DNA from: Tistrella mobilis
Lineage (GTDB): Bacteria; Pseudomonadota; Alphaproteobacteria; Tistrellales; Tistrellaceae
Direction: 5' to 3'
Length of the DNA stretch: 64,000 bases
NCBI RefSeq assembly: GCF_039634785.1
Contig: NZ_JBBIAB010000003.1
Span: forward strand, 139,724 to 203,723
The first letter of the stretch is position 1. The number at the start of each line of letters is the position of its first letter. Made by a program: the position numbers and the translations under genes. The notes under the pieces were generated by a model that was given only the letters and a program-made list of their open reading frames with translations, made no database searches and was not told the origin of the DNA. This document shows positions 35,205 to 45,447 of this stretch, piece after piece.

Positions 35205-35672
35205 ATGAAATCCCGTCCCGCCACCCTGCGCTCCGACGTCACCAACGAGCTGGCCACCGCCAGCCGCAAGATGCGCACCGGTTTCGATGCGCTGGTCCGC
35301 ACCCGCGGGCTGACGCTGGCCCGGGCGCGGGCGCTGATGCTGCTGGCCCGCCATCCGGGGATCAGCCAGACCGAACTGGCCGGGCTGCTGGAAATCGAGA
35401 ACCCGACCGTGGTCCGCCTGCTCGACGGGCTGGAGAAACAGGGGCTGATCCGGCGGACGCCCGCCGAGACCGACCGGCGGGTGAAGCGGATCGATCTGAC
35501 CGAAGAGGCCGAAGACCAGGTCGACGAAATCGAGGATCTGGCCGAGGTGATGCGCAGCACCATGGCGCGCGGCATCCCCGAGGCCGATCTGACCGTCACC
35601 CTGAAGGTGCTGCGCCGGATGATCGCCAATCTGGAAAGCGGCCCCGCCGCCGATGACGGGGAGGCGGATTGA
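35205..35672 (+). CDS. MarR family transcriptional regulator
   Basis: This 155-residue winged-helix protein carries LTLARARALMLLARHPGISQTELAGLLEI and PTVVRLLDGLEKQGLIRR, then the beta-wing TDRRVKRIDLTEEAE. This is the MarR fold with its usual length. A GTG three codons upstream is an alternative start, and neither has a clear ribosome-binding site. The gene overlaps the following MFS gene by 20 nt and is the likely repressor of the efflux operon. The AT-rich 199-bp gap to yceI holds its promoter. Confidence 0.85.
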   Translation: MKSRPATLRSDVTNELATASRKMRTGFDALVRTRGLTLARARALMLLARHPGISQTELAGLLEIENPTVVRLLDGLEKQGLIRRTPAETDRRVKRIDLTEEAEDQVDEIEDLAEVMRSTMARGIPEADLTVTLKVLRRMIANLESGPAADDGEAD

Positions 35673-37248
35673 GGTGACCGAGGAGCCCGGCATCCCCACC
35701 CGGCGGATGATCGCCTGCATCGCGACCTCGGCGCTGCTCTGGTCGGCGCAGGGGCTGGGGATGAACCTGATCGCCGCCAACACCAGCCAGATCTCGGGCG
35801 CGCTCGGCGCCACCACCAACGAGACGATGTGGCTGGTGGCGGCCTATATGGCGCCCAATGTCAGCCTGACCATGCTGCTGACGAAGGTGCGCAACCAGTT
35901 CGGCCTCAGGCGCTTCACCGAAATCGGCATCGCGCTCTTCGTCGCGGTGTCGTGCCTGCATCTCTTCGTCCAGGATCTGCATGCGGCCCTGGTGGTGCGC
36001 TTCCTGGCCGGGGTCGCCGCCTCGCCCATGTCGACGCTCGGCTTCCTTTATATGCTGGAGGCCTTCCCGCAATCGAAGAAGCTGTCCTGGGGGCTCAACC
36101 TCGCGCTCACCTGCACCACGCTCAGCGCGCCGCTCGCCCGGATCATCTCGCCCGCTTTGCTCGACCTCGGCCTCTGGCACGGGCTTTATCTGATGGAGGC
36201 GGGGGTCGCCCTGATCGCCATGGCCGCCGTGCACCGGCTGCCGCTGACGCCGATCCCGCATACGAAGATGCTCCACCCGCTGGATGCCGTCAGCTACCCG
36301 CTGGTCGCGACCGGCTTCGGCCTGCTGGCAGTGGTGATGGTGATGGGCCGCTATGAATGGTGGCTGGAGGCACCGTGGATCGGGATCTGCCTCGCCCTGT
36401 CCGCCCTTTGCATCACGGTCGCGGCCGCGATCGAGATCCATCGCGAAACGCCGCTGCTCAACATCCGCTGGCTGACCAGCCCCGAGATCCTGCATGTGGC
36501 GGCTATCCTGCTGGTTTTCCGGCTGGTGCTGTCGGAACAGACCTCGGGCGCCTTCGGCCTGTTCCAGACGCTGGGCCTGCTCAACGATCAAAGCCGGTCG
36601 CTGCAGGTCGTGATCCTGCTGGCCTCGATCACGGGCGGGATCACCTGCGGGATGCTGCTGAAGCCGGGGCGTGACGCCGCCTTTCACGCGGTGGCCCTGC
36701 TCTGCATCATGGCGGGCGCCTTCATGGACGGTCATGCGACCAGCCTGACCCGCCCGGGCCAGATGTATCTGAGCCAGGCGCTGATCGCCTTCGGCGGCAT
36801 GCTGTTCCTGCCGCCGGCCATGCTGACCGGGCTGATGCACACCCTGAAACAGGGGCCGACCTTCATCACCAGCTTCATCGCCGTCTTCCTGTTCACCCAA
36901 AGCCTGGGCGGGCTGATGGGCTCTGCGCTGTTCGGCAGCTTCGTCACGCTGCGCGAGAAGTTCCATTCGGCCCGGCTGGTCGAGGATGTGGTGCTGACCG
37001 ATCCGCTGGTCGCGGCGCGCGTGAAGCAGCTGGGCGGCGCCTATGGTCATGTGCTGACCGATCCCGCCCTGACCAATGCGGAAGGCATCGCCCTGCTCGC
37101 AAAACAGGCGACGCGCGAGGCGACGGTGCTCGCCTATAACGACGCCTTCCTCGCCATTTCGGCCCTGGCAGCCCTGGCGCTTGCCGGCCTTGTCCTCCAT
37201 CTGCTCGTCGCCCGGGTCCACCGGACGGCGGATGCGATCGCTTCCTGA
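35653..37248 (+). CDS. MFS multidrug efflux permease (EmrB/QacA, DHA2 type)
   Basis: The 531-residue protein has about 14 hydrophobic helices, as expected for the DHA2 family. The first part includes LIAANTSQISGALGAT and TMWLVAAYMAPNVS, where EmrB has the helix-1 Asp region and W-x-x-x-Y-x-L. RFLAGVAASPMSTLGF follows. It begins inside marR (20-nt overlap), and a HlyD/EmrA-type adaptor starts 7 nt after its stop. The three genes therefore form a regulated tripartite pump, for which an outer membrane channel must be encoded elsewhere. Confidence 0.86.
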   Translation: MTGRRIEVTEEPGIPTRRMIACIATSALLWSAQGLGMNLIAANTSQISGALGATTNETMWLVAAYMAPNVSLTMLLTKVRNQFGLRRFTEIGIALFVAVSCLHLFVQDLHAALVVRFLAGVAASPMSTLGFLYMLEAFPQSKKLSWGLNLALTCTTLSAPLARIISPALLDLGLWHGLYLMEAGVALIAMAAVHRLPLTPIPHTKMLHPLDAVSYPLVATGFGLLAVVMVMGRYEWWLEAPWIGICLALSALCITVAAAIEIHRETPLLNIRWLTSPEILHVAAILLVFRLVLSEQTSGAFGLFQTLGLLNDQSRSLQVVILLASITGGITCGMLLKPGRDAAFHAVALLCIMAGAFMDGHATSLTRPGQMYLSQALIAFGGMLFLPPAMLTGLMHTLKQGPTFITSFIAVFLFTQSLGGLMGSALFGSFVTLREKFHSARLVEDVVLTDPLVAARVKQLGGAYGHVLTDPALTNAEGIALLAKQATREATVLAYNDAFLAISALAALALAGLVLHLLVARVHRTADAIAS

Positions 37249-37255
37249 TGTCCCC

Positions 37256-38308
37256 ATGGCCAAGAAAATCTTCCATTTCAAGACCCTGATCATCCTCGCC
37301 GCCGGCCTTGCCGGTGCGCTGCTGGTCCTTTACGCCTGGCGGCTGCCGCCCTTCGACAGCGGCGTCGAGGTGACCGAGAACGCCTATATCCGCGGCCGGG
37401 TCACCCTGCTCGCCCCCCAGCTTTCGGGCTATGTGACGGATATCGCGGTCAGGGATTTCGAGACGGTCCGGGCCGGCCAGGTGCTGGTGCGGATCGACGA
37501 CCGGATCTATGCCCGCCGGCTGGAGCAGGCCGAGGCGGAGCTGGCCGGCAGGCAGGCCGCGCTGGCCAATGCCGATCAGGACCGGCTTGCCGCCGAGGCG
37601 CGCATCGCCTCGGCGAAGGCGGCGGTCGACAGCGCGCAGGCGGCCCTGACCCGCAGCCGCGCCGATGCGGGCCGGGTGGATGCGCTGATCACCCGCGGTG
37701 CCGCAACGCGCGCCGCGGCCGATGCCGCCCATGCCGCCCGCGACCAGGCAGCCGCCGCCCTCGCCCAGGCAGAGGCGGCGGTCGAGGTGGCGAAACAGGA
37801 TCTCCAGAGCGTGATCGTCGGCCGCGGCACGCTGGACGCGGCGGTGGAAGCGGCACGCGCGGCGGTGCGGCTGGCGCGGATCGACCTCGACAACACCCGG
37901 ATCACGGCACCGGTCGACGGGCGGATGGGCGAGATCGGCGTCCGGCTCGGCCAGTATGTCACGGCCGGCACCCAGCTGGCGGCGATCGTGCCGGCCGATC
38001 GCTGGATCATCGCCAATTTCAAGGAAACCCAGCTCAGCGGCATGCGGCCCGGTCAGCCGGTCTCGTTCACCGTCGATGCCCTGCCCGGCCAGAGCTTCCG
38101 GGGGCGGATCGAGCGCTTCTCCCCCGCCACCGGCTCGGAATTCGCGGTGCTGAAGCCCGACAACGCCACCGGCAACTTCACCAAGGTGGCGCAGCGCCTG
38201 CCGGTCCGGATCGCGATCGACGGCGACCAGCCGGCGCTGGACGGTCTGGCACCGGGCCTGTCGGTGGTGGTGCGGGTCGACACCGACGGCGGTGCCGGCC
38301 GCGGCTGA
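37256..38308 (+). CDS. HlyD/EmrA family membrane fusion protein
   Basis: This 350-residue periplasmic adaptor has one N-terminal helix (about residues 9-28), the first lipoyl half TENAYIRGRVTLLAPQLSGYV, and a long Ala-rich coiled coil (about 80-200). The second lipoyl half is TRITAPVDGRMGEIGVRLGQYV, followed by a beta-barrel with FKETQLSGMRPGQPV. This is the EmrA pattern. It follows the MFS gene by 7 nt and should connect the permease to an outer membrane protein. Confidence 0.9.
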   Translation: MAKKIFHFKTLIILAAGLAGALLVLYAWRLPPFDSGVEVTENAYIRGRVTLLAPQLSGYVTDIAVRDFETVRAGQVLVRIDDRIYARRLEQAEAELAGRQAALANADQDRLAAEARIASAKAAVDSAQAALTRSRADAGRVDALITRGAATRAAADAAHAARDQAAAALAQAEAAVEVAKQDLQSVIVGRGTLDAAVEAARAAVRLARIDLDNTRITAPVDGRMGEIGVRLGQYVTAGTQLAAIVPADRWIIANFKETQLSGMRPGQPVSFTVDALPGQSFRGRIERFSPATGSEFAVLKPDNATGNFTKVAQRLPVRIAIDGDQPALDGLAPGLSVVVRVDTDGGAGRG

Positions 38309-38315
38309 TCGGCCA

Positions 38316-41300
38316 TCAACGATTGAAGTCCGGCTTGGGATCGGTGCCGGTCGGCGGGCTGCCGGCCTTGCCCGTCACCCCGTCGGCGATGGCGCCGAAC
38401 AGGTTGCGCAGGAAGCCCGGCGCCAGGGCGGCGAGCGGGTTGACGCTGACATCCGGGTCGTCGAGCGGCCCCTTCAGCCGATAGGTGGCGGCGAAGATGC
38501 CGCTGCCCTCCTCTCCCACCAGCAGATCGCCGATCACCGGGATGCGGCCGATGGCGCTGTTCAGGGTATAGAGCGGCACCAGCGTGCCGGCCATGTCGAT
38601 GGTGCCGCCGTCGATATCGATCTGCCCCGAGGCGGTGACGCCGACCTCGCTGCCATGGGCCCGGGCCTCGGACAGCGTGACGACCCCGTCCTCGTAGACG
38701 AAATCGCCGTCGAGCACGCTGAAGGCGATACCGTCGCGCCCGCCCAGCTTGTCGGACACCCCGGCCGGCGAGGCCGTCGCCAGGGCGCGGGCGATGGCGG
38801 GCGCGTTCTGCAGGCGATAGTCGCGGCCGACCAGATGGCCGCGGATCAGATCATGGGCGACGCTGTCGTCGATCACCCCGTCGATCACCATCGATCCGCC
38901 GGCAATGCGGCCACGCAGCCCGGCAAAGGCTATGAGATCGTCCATCCGGTCGGTCTCCAGCCGGATGGTCCGGCCGCCGACGGCGGCGGCACCGCCACCG
39001 ATCGCGACCGACACCATGCCCGGCCCGCGATTGCCGGCAGCCGCCGCGGTTTCCGGCGCCACCGGCAGCACCGCCTGCAGCCGCGCTTCGCGCCAATGGC
39101 CGTTCGCGATCGAGACCGAGCCGCGGGCCCGGTCCAGATGCCGTTCATCGTCGATCCGCACCCGATCAAGCGCCAATTCCAGATCGATCCGCTTCGGCGG
39201 TGCCGCCGGATCGCGGATCTCGGCGGGCGTCTCGCCGCCCTTGCGGTCGATCAGCGGTTCGACATCGAGCATCCGCCCGGCCAGCGAGACCCGGTCGGCC
39301 GCACCGTCGCGGCCGGCGCGATAATCGATCCGCAGCCGGCTGTCGCCCAGATCGAAGCGCGCGATCTTCGCCTCCAGCAGCCGGCCCGCCGCCACCCTGA
39401 GCGTGCCGAGCGAATAGAGATCGCCCGCCTCGACACGCAGATCGCGGATGTCGATGACTTCGCCGCCCGGACCCGCACCGCCCGGCACGGCGTGGGGGTG
39501 AACCGTGGCCGTCAGCTGCCCGGCGGTTCCGGCAGGCTTGGACCAGCCGATATCGGGGATGGCGAGGCGCGATCGGGCCAGATCGGCATCGACCCGGATG
39601 ACCGGCTCGTCGGGCTTGCCGCGCGGCACCTCGACCGCAAGCTTCAGGCCGATCGGGCCGGTGAGATAGGGATCCAGGTCGAAGCCGGCACGCTTGCGGG
39701 CCGCCTCGTCCAGCGTGCCCGCGACATCCACCCGCCGCTCCCAATCCGTGCGCGCGGCAATCGCCTGCCGCCAGTCGATGTCGAGCGGCGCACCGCCGAT
39801 CGCCGCCCGGCCGGTCAGCCGCGCCTGGGCATTGTCGACCGCGACCGCGAAACTGCCCTCGGCCATGTCGAGCCCGAGCACCGCCTTGCGCAGCGCCAGC
39901 GCCTCGATCCGGCCGCGGGCGGTATAGCGGACATCGGGCTTGTCCTGGCCGAGCGGCAGTTTGAGGGTGAGATCGATATCCGTGCGCCCCTCCAGGCCAT
40001 CGGGTTTGGACAGGGCCGGGTCGACGAATTCGATCGGCGGCATGGCGAGCACGCGCACCGCATCGGCGACCGGGCCCGAGATCGGGATCATCGACTCGAC
40101 CCTTGTGGGCTCGGTCTTGACGCCGAAGCCTTCGATGGCGACCCGGGCCGCCCCGAGACGGAGCCCGGTATCGCCGGCACGGCCACCATCCTTCAGATTG
40201 AAGCGCAGGCCGCGGAGATCGAAACTGCCGGTGCCGGCCAGATCGCGCGCCGGCGGCAGCGGCCGTTCATAATCGACCGAGATGCCCCGATAGGCGAAAT
40301 CGCCCTGAATGGCCGTGGGTGCCAGATGCCCGTCGGCGCCCAGCATGCCCGGGCGGATGTCGAGCACCACCGACACGCCGTCGACCCGGCCGCCGCGCAC
40401 CCGCGAAATCACCCAGTCGCGCGCCGCCTCCTGCTGGCCGAGCGGCCAGTAGCGGTCGATATCGTCGACGGCGAGATCGCCGCCGATCATCCCGCCCGAT
40501 ATGCCGAGCCCCGCGGCCGGGCCGTTCAGGCCGGTGACGGTGACGCTGCCGCCGAGTGCGGCACCGTCGGCCAGGCGGAGATCGGCACGGGTGACCTCCA
40601 GGCGGTTGCCGTCTTCGGTGAGATCGGCGGCGAGCACGACCCGCTCCACCGGCAGCGGCCGGGCGATGACGCCGGGCCAGTCGACCTCTCCCGCCCCCGC
40701 CGTGGCATGGAGGCGCAGCCGATCGATCCGACGATCGGCCATCTTCATTTCCACCACCCCCTGCAGCGGCAAAGCGAGGCCGTCGAAGGGCGCCGGCAGG
40801 CCGAGCACGGCCGCGATCCGGTCGACGCGGGTGGGATGGATGGTCAGGTCCAGATCGGCCGCGCCCTGATCAGGGATGACCACGCCGCCCAGCGAGGCGC
40901 CGACCGCCTCGCCCGCGACGTCGCCCGACAGCTCGACCGCGACCCTGATCCGCTCCCCCTCGCGGATCAGGCGCAGATCCTGACCGGAAACCTGGCCCGA
41001 AAAGCCGGCGACGCCATCCTGATAGGTGACGTCCACCGCCGCCACACGGACCAGTTGCACCCGGGTCATGTCCAGCGCCCAGGCGCCCGGGTCGGCCATC
41101 TGATTGAGCCAGCCGCGCAGCCGGTCGACATCGGAGGCGGGTTCGGCCGGCACCGGCGGGGCGGCGGGGTCGGCAGCGCGGAGTTCCGGATCGGGTGCCA
41201 CCGGCTCGGGCAGCGGCGCATCGGCATCGAAAAGCGGCCTCAGCTGCGCGATCGGCAGCCCGTCTTCGGGCGCCCGGGCACGTTCGAGCGGCGCCGCATC

Positions 41301-41714
41301 GAGCAGGGCCAGCGAGACCTCGCCCGAGGGTGCGCGCTGGACGGCCAGCTCGACGCCGGTCACCTCCAGCACCGTGGGCGCGATGCGCTGGGCGATCAGG
41401 TCGCCGACCGACAGCCCGATCCGCAGGCCGGGCAGGCGCAGCACCGGCTGGTTGAACCGGTCGATGATCCGGACGTCCTCGACCGCCAGGGTGAGGGCGA
41501 CATTGGTGGCGTCGAGCGAGAGCCGGGCCTCGCCGGCATCGATCCGGAAACGGCCTTCTGCCAGTTCCAGCCGGTCGGCGATCCACGGCCCGGCCGGCCC
41601 CAGATCGACCGGCCCCGCGGCCAGCCGGAAGCCTGCGGCCGCCAGCGCCAGAATGACGACCAGCAGCAGCCCGAGCACAAGACGGACGACCCAGGTCGAG
41701 ATCCTGACGATCAT
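38316..41714 (-). CDS. Large AsmA/YhdP-like envelope protein (DUF3971)
   Basis: This 1132-residue protein has a single N-terminal membrane helix (residues about 8-28) and a very long periplasmic part made of repeated beta-strands. It ends with an AsmA-like C-terminal domain (GEVGVTASGQIDIDGGTIDMAGTLVPLYTL, given as the region near residues 1045-1075, then SAIGRIPVIGDLLVGEEGSGIFA). That layout matches the YhdP/TamB/AsmA bridge-like proteins, which carry phospholipids between the two membranes of the envelope. It converges on the efflux operon with a 7-bp gap. Antisense open frames over its whole length are a GC-bias effect. Confidence 0.85.
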   Translation of the reverse strand: MIVRISTWVVRLVLGLLLVVILALAAAGFRLAAGPVDLGPAGPWIADRLELAEGRFRIDAGEARLSLDATNVALTLAVEDVRIIDRFNQPVLRLPGLRIGLSVGDLIAQRIAPTVLEVTGVELAVQRAPSGEVSLALLDAAPLERARAPEDGLPIAQLRPLFDADAPLPEPVAPDPELRAADPAAPPVPAEPASDVDRLRGWLNQMADPGAWALDMTRVQLVRVAAVDVTYQDGVAGFSGQVSGQDLRLIREGERIRVAVELSGDVAGEAVGASLGGVVIPDQGAADLDLTIHPTRVDRIAAVLGLPAPFDGLALPLQGVVEMKMADRRIDRLRLHATAGAGEVDWPGVIARPLPVERVVLAADLTEDGNRLEVTRADLRLADGAALGGSVTVTGLNGPAAGLGISGGMIGGDLAVDDIDRYWPLGQQEAARDWVISRVRGGRVDGVSVVLDIRPGMLGADGHLAPTAIQGDFAYRGISVDYERPLPPARDLAGTGSFDLRGLRFNLKDGGRAGDTGLRLGAARVAIEGFGVKTEPTRVESMIPISGPVADAVRVLAMPPIEFVDPALSKPDGLEGRTDIDLTLKLPLGQDKPDVRYTARGRIEALALRKAVLGLDMAEGSFAVAVDNAQARLTGRAAIGGAPLDIDWRQAIAARTDWERRVDVAGTLDEAARKRAGFDLDPYLTGPIGLKLAVEVPRGKPDEPVIRVDADLARSRLAIPDIGWSKPAGTAGQLTATVHPHAVPGGAGPGGEVIDIRDLRVEAGDLYSLGTLRVAAGRLLEAKIARFDLGDSRLRIDYRAGRDGAADRVSLAGRMLDVEPLIDRKGGETPAEIRDPAAPPKRIDLELALDRVRIDDERHLDRARGSVSIANGHWREARLQAVLPVAPETAAAAGNRGPGMVSVAIGGGAAAVGGRTIRLETDRMDDLIAFAGLRGRIAGGSMVIDGVIDDSVAHDLIRGHLVGRDYRLQNAPAIARALATASPAGVSDKLGGRDGIAFSVLDGDFVYEDGVVTLSEARAHGSEVGVTASGQIDIDGGTIDMAGTLVPLYTLNSAIGRIPVIGDLLVGEEGSGIFAATYRLKGPLDDPDVSVNPLAALAPGFLRNLFGAIADGVTGKAGSPPTGTDPKPDFNR

Positions 41715-41947
41715 GCGGGCGCGTCCTTACTGTCCTGATGGGCCGGCGGCAGGCGGCAGTGGAGGCGATGCACCGGGTCTTGCGTCCCGGCAGGGGTTAT
41801 GATCCGGTGTCTAGCAGGTAATGCCGGTCGCGCGAAGCGCCAAGACGGTGTCCGTCGCATGGTCGCATGGCCTGCTTGCGTGATCATTACGTGTCATCCC
41901 TGCCCCACCCCCGCGCCCCTGGCTGCGCCCGTACCGGAAGCCCCCGC

Positions 41948-44900
41948 ATGACCGCCGCTTCGCCCCTGCTCGACGCCGCCCCGGGCCATCGCCTGCCGGT
42001 CGTGGCCGACCCCGACCGCGCCGCGATCGCCCGCGAGCGCATCCTGGAACGGCTGGGCGAGGCGCAAGGCGATGCGGCGGACGATCTGGCCGCCTTTCGG
42101 GCGTTTCTGGAGGATCCGACCGGCCGGCGACTGATCGACGGCATGGCCTGCGGCAGCGCCTATCTGACCCAGCTGGCGGTGATCGAGGCGCCGGTTCTGG
42201 CGCGCACCGTGCGCCTTGGCCCCGTGGCGGCCTTCGACGAGATCCGCGCGGGTTTCGAGGCGCTGAAACGCCAGGGCGGCACCGAGGCGCAGGTGATGGC
42301 AGAGCTGCGCCGGCTGAAACGGCGGGCCGCGCTGGTGATCGGGCTGGCCGATCTGGCCGGGATCTGGTCGCTGGCCGAGGTGACCGGCGCCGTTTCCGAC
42401 ACCGCCGAGGCGGCGCTTCAGGCGGCCTTCGCCCATCTGCTGCGCGATGCGGCCAGGCGCGGCGAGATCCGGCTGGACACCCCCGAGGATCCGGGGCCGA
42501 CGAGCGGGCTTTTCGCGCTGGGCATGGGCAAGTTCGGCGCCTGCGAGCTGAACTATTCCTCGGATATCGACCTGATCGTGCTCTACGAGCCCGAGCGGGT
42601 GCAGATGGCCGATGACCGCCACCCCCAGCCGGTTTTCACCCGCATCGCCCGCGATCTGGTGAAGCTGATGGAGGCGCGCACCGCCGAAGGCTATGTCTTC
42701 CGCACCGATCTGCGCCTGCGCCCGGACCCGGCCTCCACCCCGCTTGCGCTCTCGGCCGAAGCGGCCGAGGTCTATTACGAAAGCGTCGGCCAGAACTGGG
42801 AACGGGCCGCGATGATCAAGGCCCGGGTGGTGGCCGGCGACGAGACCGCCGGCCAGCTGTTCCTGAAGCGGCTGACGCCCTTCGTCTGGCGCAAGAGCCT
42901 GGATTTCTACGCCATCGCCGACATCCATTCGATCAAGCGCCAGATCAACGCCCATCGCTCGGGCGACGGGCTGGACCTGCCCGGCCACAATCTGAAGCTC
43001 GGCCGCGGCGGCATCCGCGAGATCGAATTCTTCTGCCAGACCCAGCAGCTGATCTTCGGCGGCCGCTCGCCGGCGCTGAGAGCGCGCGCGACCGAGGCGG
43101 CGCTGGATGCGCTGGTCGCCGAACAGCGGGTGGAGGCGCCGGTGGCGGCGCGGCTGAAGACCGCCTACCGGCTGCTGCGCACCATCGAGCACAGGCTGCA
43201 GATGGTCGACGACGCCCAGACCCATTCCCTGCCCAAAGACGAGGCCGCCTTCGCCCGCGTGGCGGCGTTTTCAGGCTTCGAAGACCCGGCCGAATTCGGC
43301 CGGGTGCTGCTCGACACGCTGAAGGGGGTGGAGAAGGCCTATGCGGAACTGTTCGACGACGCGCCGGGGCTTGGCACCGCCGAGGGCAACCTGGTCTTCA
43401 CCGGCACCGAGGACGACCCCGACACGATCGAGACCCTGGAGCGGATGGGCTATCGCGAGCCGTCGCGCGTGGTCGCCCGCGTGCGCGAATGGCATCGCGG
43501 CCGGGTCCGCGCCACCCGCAGCGGCCGCGCCCGCCAGATCCTGACCGAGATCATGCCGGAACTGCTCTCCCGCCTGGGCGGGACCGGCGATCCCGATGCG
43601 GCCTTCATGCGCTTCGACGCCTTCCTGGGCGAACTGCCCTCGGGCGTGCAGATCTTCGCCCTGTTCCACAGCAACCCCGAACTGCTGGAACTGGTGGCCG
43701 AGGCCATGGGTACGGCGCCCAAACTGTCGGAACAGCTCGCCCGCCGGCCGTCGCTGCTGGAAGCCGTGCTCGACCCCGATTTCTTTTCGGAACTGGCGAC
43801 GCCCGAGGCGCTGGCCGCCGATCTGGAGCGGGTGCTGTCGCGGGCGATCGACTATGAAGACACGCTGGACCTCACCCGCCGCTGGGCGGGGGAGCGCAAG
43901 TTCCAGGTGGGGGTGCACATCCTGCGCGGGCTGACCGATGCCGATGCCGCAGCCCCGGTACTGACCGCCATCGCCGATGCGGTGATCGGCGCCCTGCTGC
44001 CGCGGGTGCTGGACGAATTCGCCCAGGCCCATGGCCGGATGCCCGGCGGACGGATCGCGATCCTGGCCCAGGGGCGGCTGGGATCGCGCGAGATGTCGAT
44101 CGACAGCGACCTGGATCTGGTCGTCGTCTACGACGCCTCGGGCGAGGCCGGATCGGATGGCAGCCGGCCGCTGGGGCCATCACACTACTATGCCCGCCTT
44201 GCCCAGCGCTTCATCTCGGCGATCTCGGCACTGACCGGGGAAGGCCGGCTTTACGAAATCGACACCCGGCTCAGGCCCTCGGGCTCGTCGGGGCCGGTGG
44301 CGAGCCATCTGGATGCCTTCCGCCGCTATCACCGCGAGGATGCCTGGACCTGGGAACATATGGCGCTGACCCGCGCCCGGGTGGTGGCGGCCAGCGACGA
44401 CAGCCTGACGCAGGATCTGAACCAGGTGGTGCGCGAGGTGCTGCTCACCCCCCGCGATGCCGACCGGGTGGTGGTCGAGGTGGCGGATATGCGCCGCCGG
44501 ATCGCCCAGGAACACGGCACCGAGGATTGCTGGCAGGTCAAACACGTCCGCGGCGGGCTGGTCGATCTGGAGTTTCTGGCCCAGCAGCTGCAGCTGATCC
44601 ACGGGCCGGACATGCCCGGGCTGCTGCTGGGCGACACGGCCCTGGTGCTGGCCCGGGCGGGAGAGCTGGGGCTGATCGAGGATGGCGCGATGCTTGCCGA
44701 TGCGGTAAGGCTTCAGCGGCGCATGCTGGGCCTGCTCCGGCTGACCGTCACCGGCCGCTTCGACGGCCGGACGGCGCCCCCGGGGCTGATCGCCGCCCTC
44801 GCCCGGGCCGCGCGCCTCGACGAGGGCGCGGATGCCGAGGCGATCGGTGACGTGCTCCGCTCTTGCCAGGCGCGCGTGTACGCCCATTTCGACCGCTACG

Positions 44901-44986
44901 TCACCGATGTCGCCGCCCGGGTGAAGGCCGAAGGCGCGGCGGATGCCGGGGCGGACCCCAAGACCGCGATGGAGACGAAACGATGA
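41948..44986 (+). CDS. glnE: Glutamine synthetase adenylyltransferase / adenylyl-removing enzyme
   Basis: This 1012-residue bifunctional regulator adenylylates and de-adenylylates glutamine synthetase in response to PII proteins. Two nucleotidyltransferase domains are visible. The N-terminal (adenylyl-removing) one has GMGKFGACELNYSSDIDLIV, at about residue 197. The C-terminal (adenylylating) one has GRLGSREMSIDSDLDLVVVY, at about residue 710. Each is followed by a helical region with RRGGIREIEFF or KHVRGGLVDLEFL. ATG 41948 is preferred over a start 27 codons upstream that lacks family similarity. The stop overlaps bcp. Confidence 0.94.
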   Translation: MTAASPLLDAAPGHRLPVVADPDRAAIARERILERLGEAQGDAADDLAAFRAFLEDPTGRRLIDGMACGSAYLTQLAVIEAPVLARTVRLGPVAAFDEIRAGFEALKRQGGTEAQVMAELRRLKRRAALVIGLADLAGIWSLAEVTGAVSDTAEAALQAAFAHLLRDAARRGEIRLDTPEDPGPTSGLFALGMGKFGACELNYSSDIDLIVLYEPERVQMADDRHPQPVFTRIARDLVKLMEARTAEGYVFRTDLRLRPDPASTPLALSAEAAEVYYESVGQNWERAAMIKARVVAGDETAGQLFLKRLTPFVWRKSLDFYAIADIHSIKRQINAHRSGDGLDLPGHNLKLGRGGIREIEFFCQTQQLIFGGRSPALRARATEAALDALVAEQRVEAPVAARLKTAYRLLRTIEHRLQMVDDAQTHSLPKDEAAFARVAAFSGFEDPAEFGRVLLDTLKGVEKAYAELFDDAPGLGTAEGNLVFTGTEDDPDTIETLERMGYREPSRVVARVREWHRGRVRATRSGRARQILTEIMPELLSRLGGTGDPDAAFMRFDAFLGELPSGVQIFALFHSNPELLELVAEAMGTAPKLSEQLARRPSLLEAVLDPDFFSELATPEALAADLERVLSRAIDYEDTLDLTRRWAGERKFQVGVHILRGLTDADAAAPVLTAIADAVIGALLPRVLDEFAQAHGRMPGGRIAILAQGRLGSREMSIDSDLDLVVVYDASGEAGSDGSRPLGPSHYYARLAQRFISAISALTGEGRLYEIDTRLRPSGSSGPVASHLDAFRRYHREDAWTWEHMALTRARVVAASDDSLTQDLNQVVREVLLTPRDADRVVVEVADMRRRIAQEHGTEDCWQVKHVRGGLVDLEFLAQQLQLIHGPDMPGLLLGDTALVLARAGELGLIEDGAMLADAVRLQRRMLGLLRLTVTGRFDGRTAPPGLIAALARAARLDEGADAEAIGDVLRSCQARVYAHFDRYVTDVAARVKAEGAADAGADPKTAMETKR

Positions 44987-45444
44987 TCGAGGAAGGCGCC
45001 AAGGCCCCGGATTTCACCATGCCCACCGATGGCGGCGGCGAGGTGTCGCTGGCCGCCCTCGCGGGCAAGACGGTGGTGCTTTATTTCTACCCGCGCGACG
45101 ACACGCCCGGCTGCACCAAGGAGGCCTGCGCCTTCCGCGATCTGCATCCGGCGCTGGAAAAGCTGGATGCGGTGGTGATCGGCGTCTCGAAGGACAGCGT
45201 CGCCGCCCATGACAAATTCAAGGCCAAATACGACCTGAACTTCCCGCTGGCGGCCGATACCGACGGCGCGGTCTGCGAGGCCTATGGCGTCTGGGTCGAG
45301 AAGAACATGTATGGCCGCAAATCGATGGGCATCGAGCGCAGCACCTTCCTGATCGACGGCACCGGCACCGTGCGGAAGATCTGGCGCAAGGTGAAGGTCG
45401 ACGGCCATGCCGAGGCCGTGAAGGCGGCCATCGACGCGCTCTGA
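44983..45444 (+). CDS. bcp: Thioredoxin-dependent peroxiredoxin (Bcp/PrxQ)
   Basis: This 153-residue thiol peroxidase has the PrxQ/Bcp signature YFYPRDDTPGCTKEACAFRD. The peroxidatic Cys and the resolving Cys are five residues apart. VIGVSKDSVAAHDKF and GIERSTFLIDGTG follow. It reduces hydroperoxides in the cytoplasm. The ATG overlaps the glnE stop (ATGA), an alphaproteobacterial pairing. A charged end carries KVDGHAEAV. Confidence 0.95.
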   Translation: MIEEGAKAPDFTMPTDGGGEVSLAALAGKTVVLYFYPRDDTPGCTKEACAFRDLHPALEKLDAVVIGVSKDSVAAHDKFKAKYDLNFPLAADTDGAVCEAYGVWVEKNMYGRKSMGIERSTFLIDGTGTVRKIWRKVKVDGHAEAVKAAIDAL

Positions 45445-45447
45445 CGG

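Noticed and set aside
38292-41738. A frame of over 1100 codons antisense to the AsmA/YhdP-like gene
   Set aside because: It mirrors a gene with a clear membrane helix and AsmA-type C-terminus. Its product is a repetitive Arg/Asp/Gly sequence without recognisable motifs.
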